DNA of 64,000 nt. Source: Allochromatium palmeri. GTDB taxonomy: Bacteria; Pseudomonadota; Gammaproteobacteria; Chromatiales; Chromatiaceae. The notes below the pieces were generated by a model that saw only the letters and a list, made by a program, of their open reading frames with translations, did no database searches and was not told the origin of the DNA. This document shows positions 19,536 through 29,269 of this stretch, one piece after another; positions within the stretch are counted from its first letter, which is position 1, and every line of letters starts with the position of its first letter. Location of the stretch: positions 1 through 64,000 of the forward strand of contig NZ_WNKT01000006.1 in assembly GCF_009720725.1 (NCBI RefSeq), read 5' to 3'. Position numbers and translations under genes: made by a program.

Positions 19536-20411
19536 ATGCTGGATTCACCCTTCGCGCTCGACGACGACTCGGCCTACCAACGCTGGCGTGAGCGCAAGCT
19601 TGAGCAGGCCCCGACCGAACTCGGGGCGCTGATCGTCGAGATTCGCGACCCGCGCCGGCTCAGCGAATCGGAGCGCACGGCTATCCTGGATCGCTGCCGG
19701 CTGGCCAACATGGCCATCTATATCAGCGCCACGGGTGATGACCCGGACAAGGAGATCCCGCGCGCGCTCGGCGCCAGCCTGGGCCTGAATCGGCTCGACC
19801 ACAACCCAGGGGCCGACGAGGACGCCATCACCTCGCTGACGGTGCAGACTGACGCCCGTCATCGCGACTATATCCCATACTCCAATCGCCCCATCTCCTG
19901 GCACACCGACGGCTATTACAACAGTCCCGATCATCAGATCTATGGTCTGCTGCTGCACTGTGTCCATCCGGCCGAGGAGGGCGGGGCGAACGACCTGCTC
20001 GACCACGAGATCGCCTATATCCTGCTGCGCGATCAGAACCCCGCGTTCATCCGTGCCCTGATGCACCCGGCGTGCATGACTATTCCCGCCAATCGGGTCG
20101 ATGGCAAGGAAGTCCGGCCCGAACAGCCCGGCCCGGTGTTCTCGGTGCGGCCCGACGGGCGGTTGCACATGCGCTACACCAATCGCGCGCGCAACATCCG
20201 CTGGCGCGATGATTCACTCACCGGCGAGGCCGTCGCCGCGCTCAAGTCGCTGTTCGAAGCGGGTACAGCCTGGCACCACAGCGGTCGGCTGGAGTCCGGC
20301 TGGGGATTGGTGAGCAACAATGTCCTGCACACCCGCAGCGGTTTCACGGACGGTTCAGTGCCGCGTCTGCTCTATCGGGCGCGCTATTACGATCGTCTCC
20401 AGGACACCTGA
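19536..20411 (+). CDS. TauD/TfdA-family Fe(II)/2-oxoglutarate dioxygenase
   Basis: 291 residues from the ATG at 19536; the open frame upstream overlaps the VanZ-like gene and has no family similarity. The metal ligands are visible as HTDGYY (His-x-Asp) and a later His in SNNVLHTRSGF. The 2-oxoglutarate-binding Arg is probably in the VPRLLYRARYYDR tail. Such enzymes hydroxylate small organic substrates and are often annotated as taurine dioxygenase, but nothing here indicates sulfonate use. The substrate is unknown. It ends 33 bases before the convergent histidine kinase gene. Confidence 0.85.
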   Translation: MLDSPFALDDDSAYQRWRERKLEQAPTELGALIVEIRDPRRLSESERTAILDRCRLANMAIYISATGDDPDKEIPRALGASLGLNRLDHNPGADEDAITSLTVQTDARHRDYIPYSNRPISWHTDGYYNSPDHQIYGLLLHCVHPAEEGGANDLLDHEIAYILLRDQNPAFIRALMHPACMTIPANRVDGKEVRPEQPGPVFSVRPDGRLHMRYTNRARNIRWRDDSLTGEAVAALKSLFEAGTAWHHSGRLESGWGLVSNNVLHTRSGFTDGSVPRLLYRARYYDRLQDT

Positions 20412-20444
20412 AGCCCTGAGCCACGCCCGAGGATGTTGGCCGCG

Positions 20445-23033
20445 CTAGCCGTGCTCCACCAGGAAGTGCCGAAGCTGCTCGCGGGCGGTCTTGAAATCGA
20501 GCGCGACGATCGATTCTGCAATGGGCGCATAGTCGGCCCGCCACGCAGTCGCGTCGAGTTGCTCCAGGATTTGACGGCTCAAAGGACGCGCACGGCTGTT
20601 GTTGGCGGCCAGGAGCGCATCGAGCGCGCTCAGTTGGCCGAGAAGGCAGGCGAAATCGAGAGCTGGTGCGGTCGCCGGGTTGGCCGTTTCAGCGGCGGCG
20701 CCCGTGCGCTCCGAGTCTGTATCAGGCTGGGATTCGTGGCGTCGCGGCATCCCTTTGAGCCGCGTTTGTGCCGGCTCGTGCCGACCAACAGGCTGGACGA
20801 CCGCTTCCGCCGGGTGCGATTCGGCCTCGGACATCAGAGGTTCCAGACGCACCGTGAACCAGAAGGTGCTGCCCTGGTCAGCGATGCTTTCGACGCCGAT
20901 CTCGCCACCCATCAGTTCGGTCAAGCGTTTACAGATGCTCAGTCCCAGCCCGGTGCCGCCGTACTGGCGTGTGGTGGAGGCGTCGGCCTGATGGAAGACG
21001 TTGAAGAGCCGTGCCTGCTGCGCCTGGGTCAGACCGATGCCGGTATCCTGAACCGAGACCCTGAGGAGCACCTGTCTTGATGTGCGCTCCTGACACGCGA
21101 CACGGATTCGGATGCCCCCAGTGTGGGTGAATTTGAGCGCGTTGCCGACCAGATTGTTGAGCACCTGCAACAGACGCAACGGATCGCCCAGCAGGCGTGC
21201 GGGCACATCCGGGTCGAGTTCGACCTCCAGGCTCAGATGCTGCTTCTCGGCCTGCACCTCGAACAAAGCGTGCACAGTGTCGAGCACCTCCTGGAAGCAT
21301 ATCGGAATCGACTCCAGGTGCATCTGCCCCGCCTCGATCTTTGAGTAATCGAGGATGTCATTCAAGATTCCCAGCAGGGTCTTTGCAGCGAGATGAATCC
21401 GCTCCAGATAGTCGCGCTGGTGGCCTGTGAGCGCCGATTCAAGCAGCAGGCTGGAGAGTCCGATCACGGCGTTCATCGGGGTGCGGATCTCGTGACTCAT
21501 GTTGGCCAGGAACTCACCCTTGGCGCGATTGGCCGACTCGGCGGCGGCGCGCGCCTGTTCAAGCTCCAGTTCATGATGCTTGCGCTCAGTGATGTCGCGC
21601 CCGTTGAGTACCAGACCGCCGACGGCTGGATGATGACTCAGGTTGGTGGCCAGGATCTCGATATCGCGCCAGGTGCCGTCGGCATGGCGCATCCGCCACT
21701 CGGTGACGAGCGTGATGTCCTGGGTGGCCAGCACCTGGGCGATGAAGCCGGCAGCGCGTGCCTGATCCGCCGGATCAAGCCGTTCGAGCAGCGGCACCGC
21801 CAGCAACTCACTCGGCGTGAAACCCAGCACCCGTTGCGCCGAGTCACTCACGAAGCGCGGACGCAGGGTCGCGTCCGTCAGGTAAATCAGGTCCGATGAG
21901 TGACGCGCCAGCGAGGCAAAGCGGTTCTCACTCGCTTGGGTCGCACGCGCGGCCCGCAGTCGTGCCATCTCCCGACCGGCGAAGGCTTGACGCAGCATGA
22001 CCAGGATGATGAGCAGGGCGGCCACCAGGATCAGGATGCGCAGCGTACCCTCGGCATGACCACGGTCACTGACCGGCGACCAGTCGAATACGATGGCGAT
22101 GAGCAGGACATAGACGGCGCTGATCGACAGATAGGGCAGAAACGCGAGGCGCCAGACGGGACGCTCCAAGTCATTCAGCGGCGGATCGGATTGGCCATGC
22201 CCCCAGTATTCCAGATAGGCGGCCATCGCCATCATCAGGGTTCCCAGGAGATAGAAGGCATCGGTGACACCGCCCACGGCATAGGCGTCGATGGCGCTCT
22301 CCTGAGCAAAACGCAGATCGCCGAGCAGAAACCCCAGCACCCCACCGATGAGCCACACCATAGGCACCATCGAGCGCGCGCCCCTGGGGTGAAGCAGCCA
22401 GACCGCCAACCCGACCAGCAGCACTGTATCGCCGACCGGATAGGTCAGTGTCAGCGCCAGCTCCAGAAACGAGTCGTACTCGGCCTGAGTGAGCGCGCTC
22501 AGCGGGAAATACCAGACCAGGGTGGCGACCCCGATGGCGATCACGCTGAGATCGAGCCAGAACAGGATACGCTCGATGCGATTTTCCAGCGGGCGTGCGA
22601 AGCGCAGTATCCCGGCCAGTATCAGCGGGAAGAATCCCAGATAGCCCAGGTCGGCCAGCGAGGGAAAGGGGCTGATCCCGAGCAGGAGTTCGTAGACGGA
22701 CCAGAGGATTTCGCCGATCAGGTAGGAGAGGACGCCCAGGGTGATCAACCACCAGCCGCGCCGCGTGTTTGGATCGATCCAGGGCGCGCGGGCAGTGCGC
22801 AGACTCAGGATCACCAGCAACAGATTGGTGGCGACGAAGAGCAGGTTGGCCGCCAGGGTTCGGTACCGATCGTCGCCCCAGCCCTGATACTGCCAGGACA
22901 GAAAGCCGGCACCCAGGGCCAGATTGAGCATCAGCAGCCAGAGCCCCGGCTCTGCGAGACGCCTGCCCCAGCCAGCCGGAGCACGGAGTGCGGGAGCTAG
23001 CGGGGATGCATGGCTCACCGATGGATCAGGCAT
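20445..23033 (-). CDS. Membrane-bound PAS sensor histidine kinase with shared C-terminal tail domain
   Basis: 862 residues. Residues 28-300 hold about eight to nine membrane helices (an uncharacterised 7TM-like sensory region). A linker with a coiled coil and a PAS domain (about 365-490) follows. Next are HisKA with the phospho-accepting His near 513 in [12 protein letters not shown] and HATPase_c ([28 protein letters not shown]). There is no receiver domain. Instead a low-complexity linker leads to a final helical unit of about 65 residues, ending in [13 protein letters not shown], that also terminates both kinases of the nearby plus-strand operon. It is divergent from the CheB-CheR gene; a response regulator is not adjacent on its own strand. 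Confidence 0.88.
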   Translation of the reverse strand: MPDPSVSHASPLAPALRAPAGWGRRLAEPGLWLLMLNLALGAGFLSWQYQGWGDDRYRTLAANLLFVATNLLLVILSLRTARAPWIDPNTRRGWWLITLGVLSYLIGEILWSVYELLLGISPFPSLADLGYLGFFPLILAGILRFARPLENRIERILFWLDLSVIAIGVATLVWYFPLSALTQAEYDSFLELALTLTYPVGDTVLLVGLAVWLLHPRGARSMVPMVWLIGGVLGFLLGDLRFAQESAIDAYAVGGVTDAFYLLGTLMMAMAAYLEYWGHGQSDPPLNDLERPVWRLAFLPYLSISAVYVLLIAIVFDWSPVSDRGHAEGTLRILILVAALLIILVMLRQAFAGREMARLRAARATQASENRFASLARHSSDLIYLTDATLRPRFVSDSAQRVLGFTPSELLAVPLLERLDPADQARAAGFIAQVLATQDITLVTEWRMRHADGTWRDIEILATNLSHHPAVGGLVLNGRDITERKHHELELEQARAAAESANRAKGEFLANMSHEIRTPMNAVIGLSSLLLESALTGHQRDYLERIHLAAKTLLGILNDILDYSKIEAGQMHLESIPICFQEVLDTVHALFEVQAEKQHLSLEVELDPDVPARLLGDPLRLLQVLNNLVGNALKFTHTGGIRIRVACQERTSRQVLLRVSVQDTGIGLTQAQQARLFNVFHQADASTTRQYGGTGLGLSICKRLTELMGGEIGVESIADQGSTFWFTVRLEPLMSEAESHPAEAVVQPVGRHEPAQTRLKGMPRRHESQPDTDSERTGAAAETANPATAPALDFACLLGQLSALDALLAANNSRARPLSRQILEQLDATAWRADYAPIAESIVALDFKTAREQLRHFLVEHG

Positions 23034-23185
23034 GTCGCGCTCGTTCGGGCATAGGGTATGGACTCAGTTTCGAATCTCGACGCTTTCCTGGCGTGCCTTT
23101 TCGATAGAATGCCGTATTCTAAACCGTGCCAGCGTTGAGTGCCGTCAATTCGGCCGCGTCCACCCCACATAGATCGTCCTTGCTG

Positions 23186-26131
23186 ATGAAAAAGAACGCC
23201 CCGCCCAAGACTGAAGGGTCCAGGCCCTCCAAGTCCGCGCCCTTCGATGGCTATGTCGTCTGCATCGGCGCCTCGGCCGGTGGTCTCGACGCGCTGGAAA
23301 AATTCTTCAAGGCCTGCCCGACTGATCTCGGTTCTGCCTTCGTGGTGGTGCAGCATCTGTCACCCGACCACAAGAGCATGATGAGCAATCTGCTCGCGCG
23401 TCACACCGAGATGCCGGTGACCATGGTCGAGGATGACATGCCGATGGACGCCAACCACGTCTATCTGATCCCGCCCGGCGCCATCATGCATGTGACCAAG
23501 GGGCATCTGCATCTGACCCCGAAGAACCCGCGTGGTCTGACGCTGCCGATCGACATCTTCTTTTCCTCGCTCGCCGACATCTACGACCGGCACGCCGTTG
23601 GCATCATCCTCTCAGGCACCGGCACCGACGGCACCCGCGGCTCGGTGGCCATCAATGCCGCCGGTGGTTTTTTGATGGCGCAGGAGCCGGAATCGGCTAA
23701 GTTCGATGGCATGCCGCGCAGCGTGATCGCCACCGGGCTGGTCGACGCCATTCTGCCGGCAGAGGAAATCTCGGCACGGCTGCTGGCGCACATCCGCAAT
23801 ATTCCCTATAAGGAGCCGGAGGTCGAGCCACAGCATCTGGTGCCGCGCGCCAACATGACCAACGAGGAGGTGCTCGCGGCACTGCTGCACCTGTTGCACC
23901 AGATCGGCGGCATCGACTTCTCCGATTACAAGCCGACCACGGTCATGCGACGCATCGACCGGCGGATGCAGGTGCGCCACACCCCAGAGCTGTATCAGTA
24001 TTACGACCTGCTGGAGCATGATCGCAACGAGGTCATCACGCTCAGGCGCGAAATGCTGATCTCGGTTACCAGCTTCTTTCGTGATCCCGAAACCTTCAAT
24101 GTGCTGGCCGAGAGCGTGATCAGCCCGATGGTCTCGGAGCGTCCGCCCAATGAGCCGATCCGAGTCTGGATCGCCGGTGTCGCGACCGGTGAGGAACCCT
24201 ACACCATCGGTATGCTGTTCATCGAAGCCTTCGAGCGCGAACGCCGCTGGCCGAACCTCAAGATCTTTGCCACCGATGTCGATCAGTCGTGCGTTGAAAC
24301 CGCCAGTGTCGGTCAGTATCCCGAATCCGCCGCCGCTGAACTCTCACCCGAACGTCTGGAGCGCTTCTTTACCAAGCAGGGCGACCGCTTCGTCATCAAA
24401 AACGAACTGCGCCAGTGCATCGTTTTTGCGCGCCACAATCTGCTCGCCGATCCGCCCTTCACCAAGATGGATTTGGTGGTTTGCCGCAACACGCTGATTT
24501 ATTTTAATTCGTCCGCTCAGGAACATGCCCTGCGTTCGCTGCAATACGCGATCCGCGAGGGTGGGGTGCTGCTGATCGGCCCCAGTGAGTCACTGTCCTC
24601 CGTGACCGAAGGCTTACAGACGATCAGCGCCAAGCACAAGATCTTTCGGCGCGTCGGGGCCATTTCGATGCCGTTCTTGGAGCGCCGTGCTGCCGCCTTG
24701 CTCACGCCGCCGACGCTCGGCAAAGCACCGCAACTGACAAAAACGCGCCACGGTGTCAGCGAATCCTCCATCGCCAATTTGGGCGTCACAGCACTGCTCT
24801 CGCTCTATACGCCACCGGCCATTGTCGTCAATCACCAGCATGAAGTGATCCATCTCTTCGGCGACGTCAACCCCTATCTCCAGACCCGCGAGGGCGCGGC
24901 CAGCCTGGAGATCAGTCGGCTGTTGCCCGAAAAACTCACGCCAGTGGCCGCGGCGCTGCTCTACAAAGCGGCGCGCGACCGCTGTTCGATCATCTCCGAT
25001 CTGATCGACACCACGCTCAAAAGTGGCGAGCAGCGCACCATCCGGCTGTCGGCCCATCCGCTGCATACCGATAGTGATGAACGCTTAACGCTGCTCTGCT
25101 TCGAGAATAAGCCTAATCAATCCGTCGATACCCCGTCTGAGCCGGTCAACGTCGATGCCGAGACCATGGCGCGTGTGGCCGTGCTCGAACGCGAGCTGGG
25201 CGCAACCCGTGAGAGTCTGCAAGCGACCATCGAGGAGCTGGAAACCTCCAACGAAGAATTGCAGGCAACCAACGAGGAGCTCATGGCCTCCAACGAGGAG
25301 CTGCAAAGCTCCAACGAGGAGTTGCAATCGGTCAACGAAGAAATGAGCACCGTCAACGCCGAGTTCCAAGAGAAGATGCTGGTAGTCAACCGCGTCAATG
25401 CCGACCTCGACAGCATGGCCAAGGCCGCCGGCGTGGCGACCATTTTCCTGAACTCGGATCTGCACATCACGCGCTTCAGCCCAGACGCGACCCAGATCTT
25501 CAAGCTGCGCGAGTCCGATGCCGGACGCCATCTGGGCGACATCTCGCATGTGCTGCGCTATCCGGATCTGCTGGAGGATCTGCGCCAGACGCTCGTTAAT
25601 CAGCGTCTGATCGAGACTGAGGTCGTCACGCTCGATGACAAGAAGACCTATCTGGTGCGCATCCTGCCGTATCTGATCCCCTCGACCACCATCAATGGCG
25701 TGGTGGCGACCTTCGTTGACGTGACCGCGTTCCATGATGCCCGCCGCCTGCAAGCGATCCTCGATGCCCTGCCCGAGCACATCGCCGTGCTCGATCACTC
25801 CGGCAGTATCATTCTGGTCAACACCGCCTGGCGGCGCTTTGCGCTCGCCAATGGCGACAAGAACCTCAAACACAGCGGCCCAGGCGTGAACTATCTGGAG
25901 GTCTGCCAGCCCGCCCTGCCCAAGGAGGACGCCTATGCTCAGGAGGCTTATCGCGGTCTGCGCGGTGTACTGGAAGGCACGCTGCCGATCTTCTCGATGG
26001 AATATCCCTGTCACTCATCAACCGAGGAGCGCTGGTTCGTCATGAACGTCGCGCCGGTGATGAGTCAGGAGATCGGCGTGGTGGTCAGTCACATCAACAT
26101 CAGCGCCTGGCATCGGAGTCGTACGGCTTGA
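23186..26131 (+). CDS. CheB-CheR fusion with coiled coil and PAS domains
   Basis: 981 residues from the ATG at 23186; an in-frame GTG at 23126 is an alternative, and neither has a clear ribosome site. Residues 20-210 form a CheB methylesterase, with catalytic Ser30 (IGASAGG), His57 (VQHLSP) and Asp148 (GTGTDGT). Residues 225-490 form a CheR methyltransferase, with RRDPETF-like FFRDPETF and the VCRNTLIYF motif. Around 650-735 is a striking coiled coil made of repeated (S/T)NEELQ units, followed by PAS domains to the end. Such proteins modify receptors and relay to kinases rather than acting in core chemotaxis. The TGA stop overlaps the next start (TTGA), indicating translational coupling. Confidence 0.93.
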   Translation: MKKNAPPKTEGSRPSKSAPFDGYVVCIGASAGGLDALEKFFKACPTDLGSAFVVVQHLSPDHKSMMSNLLARHTEMPVTMVEDDMPMDANHVYLIPPGAIMHVTKGHLHLTPKNPRGLTLPIDIFFSSLADIYDRHAVGIILSGTGTDGTRGSVAINAAGGFLMAQEPESAKFDGMPRSVIATGLVDAILPAEEISARLLAHIRNIPYKEPEVEPQHLVPRANMTNEEVLAALLHLLHQIGGIDFSDYKPTTVMRRIDRRMQVRHTPELYQYYDLLEHDRNEVITLRREMLISVTSFFRDPETFNVLAESVISPMVSERPPNEPIRVWIAGVATGEEPYTIGMLFIEAFERERRWPNLKIFATDVDQSCVETASVGQYPESAAAELSPERLERFFTKQGDRFVIKNELRQCIVFARHNLLADPPFTKMDLVVCRNTLIYFNSSAQEHALRSLQYAIREGGVLLIGPSESLSSVTEGLQTISAKHKIFRRVGAISMPFLERRAAALLTPPTLGKAPQLTKTRHGVSESSIANLGVTALLSLYTPPAIVVNHQHEVIHLFGDVNPYLQTREGAASLEISRLLPEKLTPVAAALLYKAARDRCSIISDLIDTTLKSGEQRTIRLSAHPLHTDSDERLTLLCFENKPNQSVDTPSEPVNVDAETMARVAVLERELGATRESLQATIEELETSNEELQATNEELMASNEELQSSNEELQSVNEEMSTVNAEFQEKMLVVNRVNADLDSMAKAAGVATIFLNSDLHITRFSPDATQIFKLRESDAGRHLGDISHVLRYPDLLEDLRQTLVNQRLIETEVVTLDDKKTYLVRILPYLIPSTTINGVVATFVDVTAFHDARRLQAILDALPEHIAVLDHSGSIILVNTAWRRFALANGDKNLKHSGPGVNYLEVCQPALPKEDAYAQEAYRGLRGVLEGTLPIFSMEYPCHSSTEERWFVMNVAPVMSQEIGVVVSHINISAWHRSRTA

Positions 26132-27795
26132 AACCGCGTCACTTCAGTCTGAACCGACTGCGTGAGCGCGCTGAACGGGCGATCGCTGAAGGACAAGCCA
26201 ATCTGGCGCTGAATCAGGACGGCGCCAAGGCACTGGAGATCTCCCAACTGATCGAAGAGCTGCGGGTCTATCAGGCCGAACTGGAGATCCAGAACGATGA
26301 ACTGATTCAGGTGCAAGAGCGCATGGCGGTCGCGATGGACCGGTATCAGCAGCTCTTCGAGTATCTGCCTGTTCCGGCCATCGTAATCGATGCGGGCGGT
26401 TTCATCGTCGAGACCAACGAGCAGGCGTGCGCGGTGCTTGGCATCAGCCGGCATGTCGCCTTGCATCGCGGCTCGCTGTTTCAGCTCTTCGATTTCCCGA
26501 GCCGTACCCGCTTGCACAGTCTCATGCGCGCGCCGCTCGATGCCTGTCCCTGTCAGTTGGAGTCCATGGTGCTGAGGAACGGTGGTGGCGGCAACCTGTA
26601 CTTCGATGTGCACATCATGCCACTGAGCGAACACACGCCAAACGATCGGCAAATGCTGGTGGCGCTGGTCGATCGCAGCGCCGAACAGTCCCTGCACACA
26701 CTCTCGCGCGAGCTCATGCAGGCCAAGCTGGCCGCCGAGCAGGCCAGCGCGACCAAAAGCGCCTTTCTGGCCAACATGGGTCACGAGCTACGCACACCCA
26801 TGAACGCGCTCATCGGGTTATCGAACCTGTTGCTCGATGAAGCCGTGGCGATGACCGCGCATCAGCGTGACTATTTGCTCAAGATCCATGATTCGGCGGC
26901 GGCGCTCTCGAGCCTGCTCAACGACATCCTGGATTATTCCAAGATCGAGGCCGGTTCACTGCACCTGGAGTCGATTCCGCTGAATCTCGACAATCTCCTT
27001 GATCGAACGCACCGGCTCTTCGCGCCGCGCGCCGATGAGAAGGGTCTCGATTTCTCCTGCCTGAAAGCGCCCGAGGTGCCGACGGTCCTCGCGGGCGATC
27101 CCTTGCGGATTCAGCAGGTTCTCAATCATCTGGTCGACAATGCCATCGAGTTTACCGAACGCGGTCGCATCCAGGTTCGCGTCGCGAGGAGCACCGACCC
27201 CGAGCCGATCGCCATCCAAACGACCGGCAGCGAGCAAATCACGCTGCGCTTCTCGATCGAGGACACGGGTATCGGTTTATCGCCGGAGCAGTACCAATCG
27301 CTCTTCACCCCCTTTCAGCAAGCCGATATGTCGGCCAGCCGCACCCATGGCGGTACCGGGCTGGGCTTGAGCATCAGCCAGCGTTTGGTTGAGCTGATGG
27401 GCGGCATGATCAGCGTCGAGAGCCGGCCTGGCGAGGGCAGTACCTTCTGGTTCGAGGTTCCGCTGCGTCTCGTCGAGGTTCCTGATGACTCCAGAGGTGA
27501 GTTCTGTACGACGCTGCTCGCTGCGCCGCGCGACCAGTCGCCGGAGACGCGCGCGGTAACGCGACCGATCGATCTGGATGAACTTTATCCAAAACTCAAA
27601 ACACTGGCCTGGATGCTGGACAGTCGTCAGAGCCGGGCGCGCCGACTCAGTCTCGAAATCGAATCCCTGCTGCAAGGGTCCGCCTTAGAAGCCGACTATG
27701 GGCTGATCGCGGCGGCAATCGCCCAGCTGGATTTCGAGACCGCACTCTCGGGTCTGCGCGGTCTGGCTCAGCAACAGGGTTGGAATTTGCAATGA
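26128..27795 (+). CDS. Soluble PAS sensor histidine kinase with shared tail domain
   Basis: 555 residues starting at a TTG that overlaps the CheB-CheR stop by four bases. An N-terminal helix and coiled coil (VYQAELEIQNDELIQVQERM) precede a PAS domain (about 70-190). HisKA has His219 in ANMGHELRTPMN, and HATPase_c follows ([29 protein letters not shown]). The last 70 residues form the same helical tail as the neighbouring kinases, ending DFETALSGLRGLAQQQ. No membrane segments are seen, so the signal is cytoplasmic or comes from the CheB-CheR-PAS partner. The stop overlaps the next start as ATGA. Confidence 0.92.
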   Translation: MKPRHFSLNRLRERAERAIAEGQANLALNQDGAKALEISQLIEELRVYQAELEIQNDELIQVQERMAVAMDRYQQLFEYLPVPAIVIDAGGFIVETNEQACAVLGISRHVALHRGSLFQLFDFPSRTRLHSLMRAPLDACPCQLESMVLRNGGGGNLYFDVHIMPLSEHTPNDRQMLVALVDRSAEQSLHTLSRELMQAKLAAEQASATKSAFLANMGHELRTPMNALIGLSNLLLDEAVAMTAHQRDYLLKIHDSAAALSSLLNDILDYSKIEAGSLHLESIPLNLDNLLDRTHRLFAPRADEKGLDFSCLKAPEVPTVLAGDPLRIQQVLNHLVDNAIEFTERGRIQVRVARSTDPEPIAIQTTGSEQITLRFSIEDTGIGLSPEQYQSLFTPFQQADMSASRTHGGTGLGLSISQRLVELMGGMISVESRPGEGSTFWFEVPLRLVEVPDDSRGEFCTTLLAAPRDQSPETRAVTRPIDLDELYPKLKTLAWMLDSRQSRARRLSLEIESLLQGSALEADYGLIAAAIAQLDFETALSGLRGLAQQQGWNLQ

Positions 27796-29237
27796 AAGAA
27801 CACGCGCTTCCGCGCTTACTGATCGTCGACGATACATCGACAAACATCGAGATCCTGCTCGGGATGCTGGAAGACAGCTATGACACCAGCTTCGCGACTT
27901 CCGGGCGTCAGGCGCTCGATCTGCTCGCCAAGACCGACCAGCCGGATCTGATCCTGCTCGATGTCATGATGCCCGAAATGGACGGCTATGAGGTCTGTGC
28001 CGCACTCAAGTCCGATCCGGCCACATGCGAGATTCCGGTGATCTTCGTCACCGCACGCACCGACTCGGAGAGCGAGGCGCGCGCCCTGTCAGTCGGTGGC
28101 GTGGACTTCGTGCACAAGCCGGTCAACAAGGCCGTACTGCGCGCCCGCGTCGCGATGCATCTGGAAATGGAGCGGCGCGCGCATGAATTGCAGGCCGCCA
28201 ATGCCGAGCTGACGCGCCATCGCGATCATCTGGAAGAGCTCATCGACGAACGGGTGCGCGAGCTGGCGCTGGCGCGCGATGAAGCCGAGAGCGCCAACCG
28301 CGCCAAGAGCGTCTTTCTGACCAACATCGGCCATGAGCTGCACACGCCCATGCATCAGATCATGGGGCTGACCTATCTGACCAAGCTCGATCAGCAGGAC
28401 GTCAAAACAGGCACCCGTCTCGAACATCTGGAACGGGCCGCTGGTCGCTTGCTGCAGAACATCGATGGCCTGCTGACGCTCGCCCGCGCCGAATCCGATC
28501 GACTTGAAATCGTCGATGATGACTTCGATCTTCAGGCGCTCTGCGCGCGTGTCGTGGCGCGTTTCGCGCCGAACGCGGCGACCAAGGGGCTGGAGTTGGT
28601 CCAGGACATCGACCCGGCGCTGCCGGTCTGGGTGCGGGGCGATGCGCGTCGTCTCGAACAGATTCTCGACAATCTGCTCGGCAATGCCATCAAATTTTCC
28701 GAGCGCGGCTGCATTCGGCTGCTGGTCAGCCAGATCGAAGCGCGTGAAAAAGCCGTGAAGCTGCGGTTCGCGGTGATCGATCAGGGCATTGGTCTGTCCA
28801 ACGACGTGCGCGCCCAACTGTTCGAGCCCTTCCGTCAGGGCGATGACGCCATGACCCGCCGCTACGAGGGCATGGGGTTGGGGCTGGCGCTCTCCAAGCG
28901 GCTGGTGACGCTGATGGGCGGTGAGATCGGGGTCGAGAGCGCGCCGGGGGCGGGCAGTACCTTTTGGTTCTGTCTGCGTCTGCCGATCAGTGACGCGCCG
29001 GTGGCTGCCGGCGCGCCGCAACCGGCCCAGGGAACGGAGTCGCTCGATGACGAAGCCGTCCGCCGGGCCATCGACGACCTGTCGCGCCTGCTCGAACAAA
29101 ACGACGTCAGCGCGCACAGTCTCTATGCCGATGCACCGAGTCTCTATGAATCGGTGCTCAAGGGGCGTGAAGCGGCATTTCGTGCGGCGATGGCCAGTTA
29201 TGACTTCGAGGAGGCGCTAGAGTTATTGCAGGGTTGA
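27792..29237 (+). CDS. Receiver-histidine kinase (REC-HisKA-HATPase) with shared tail domain
   Basis: 481 residues from the ATG at 27792, which overlaps the previous stop as ATGA; the upstream in-frame codon at 27780 is not needed. REC is N-terminal, with phospho-acceptor Asp57 in LILLDVMMPEMDGYE and Lys in FVHKPV. A coiled coil follows, then HisKA with His181 in TNIGHELHTPMHQ (an unusual His-Thr-Pro instead of Arg-Thr-Pro), HATPase_c (DQGIGLSNDVRAQLF, GMGLGLALSKRL) and a shortened copy of the shared tail ending DFEEALELLQG. The architecture suggests it receives phosphate from the coupled kinase and passes it on. No DNA-binding output gene is adjacent. Confidence 0.92.
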   Translation: MKEHALPRLLIVDDTSTNIEILLGMLEDSYDTSFATSGRQALDLLAKTDQPDLILLDVMMPEMDGYEVCAALKSDPATCEIPVIFVTARTDSESEARALSVGGVDFVHKPVNKAVLRARVAMHLEMERRAHELQAANAELTRHRDHLEELIDERVRELALARDEAESANRAKSVFLTNIGHELHTPMHQIMGLTYLTKLDQQDVKTGTRLEHLERAAGRLLQNIDGLLTLARAESDRLEIVDDDFDLQALCARVVARFAPNAATKGLELVQDIDPALPVWVRGDARRLEQILDNLLGNAIKFSERGCIRLLVSQIEAREKAVKLRFAVIDQGIGLSNDVRAQLFEPFRQGDDAMTRRYEGMGLGLALSKRLVTLMGGEIGVESAPGAGSTFWFCLRLPISDAPVAAGAPQPAQGTESLDDEAVRRAIDDLSRLLEQNDVSAHSLYADAPSLYESVLKGREAAFRAAMASYDFEEALELLQG

Positions 29238-29269
29238 TCGGACCTGGACGCGACGTCGCGCGCCCAGGG

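Noticed and set aside
23100-23126. Sigma-54 promoter for the membrane kinase gene (minus-strand TGGCACGGTTTAGAAT)
   Set aside because: The -24 half is perfect, but the -12 half lacks the essential GC, so it is not a convincing RpoN site.
25240-25360. Tandem DNA repeat in the CheB-CheR gene
   Set aside because: The repeated AACGAGGAG-like units encode a continuous coiled coil in frame, so this is a protein heptad pattern and not a separate repeat element.
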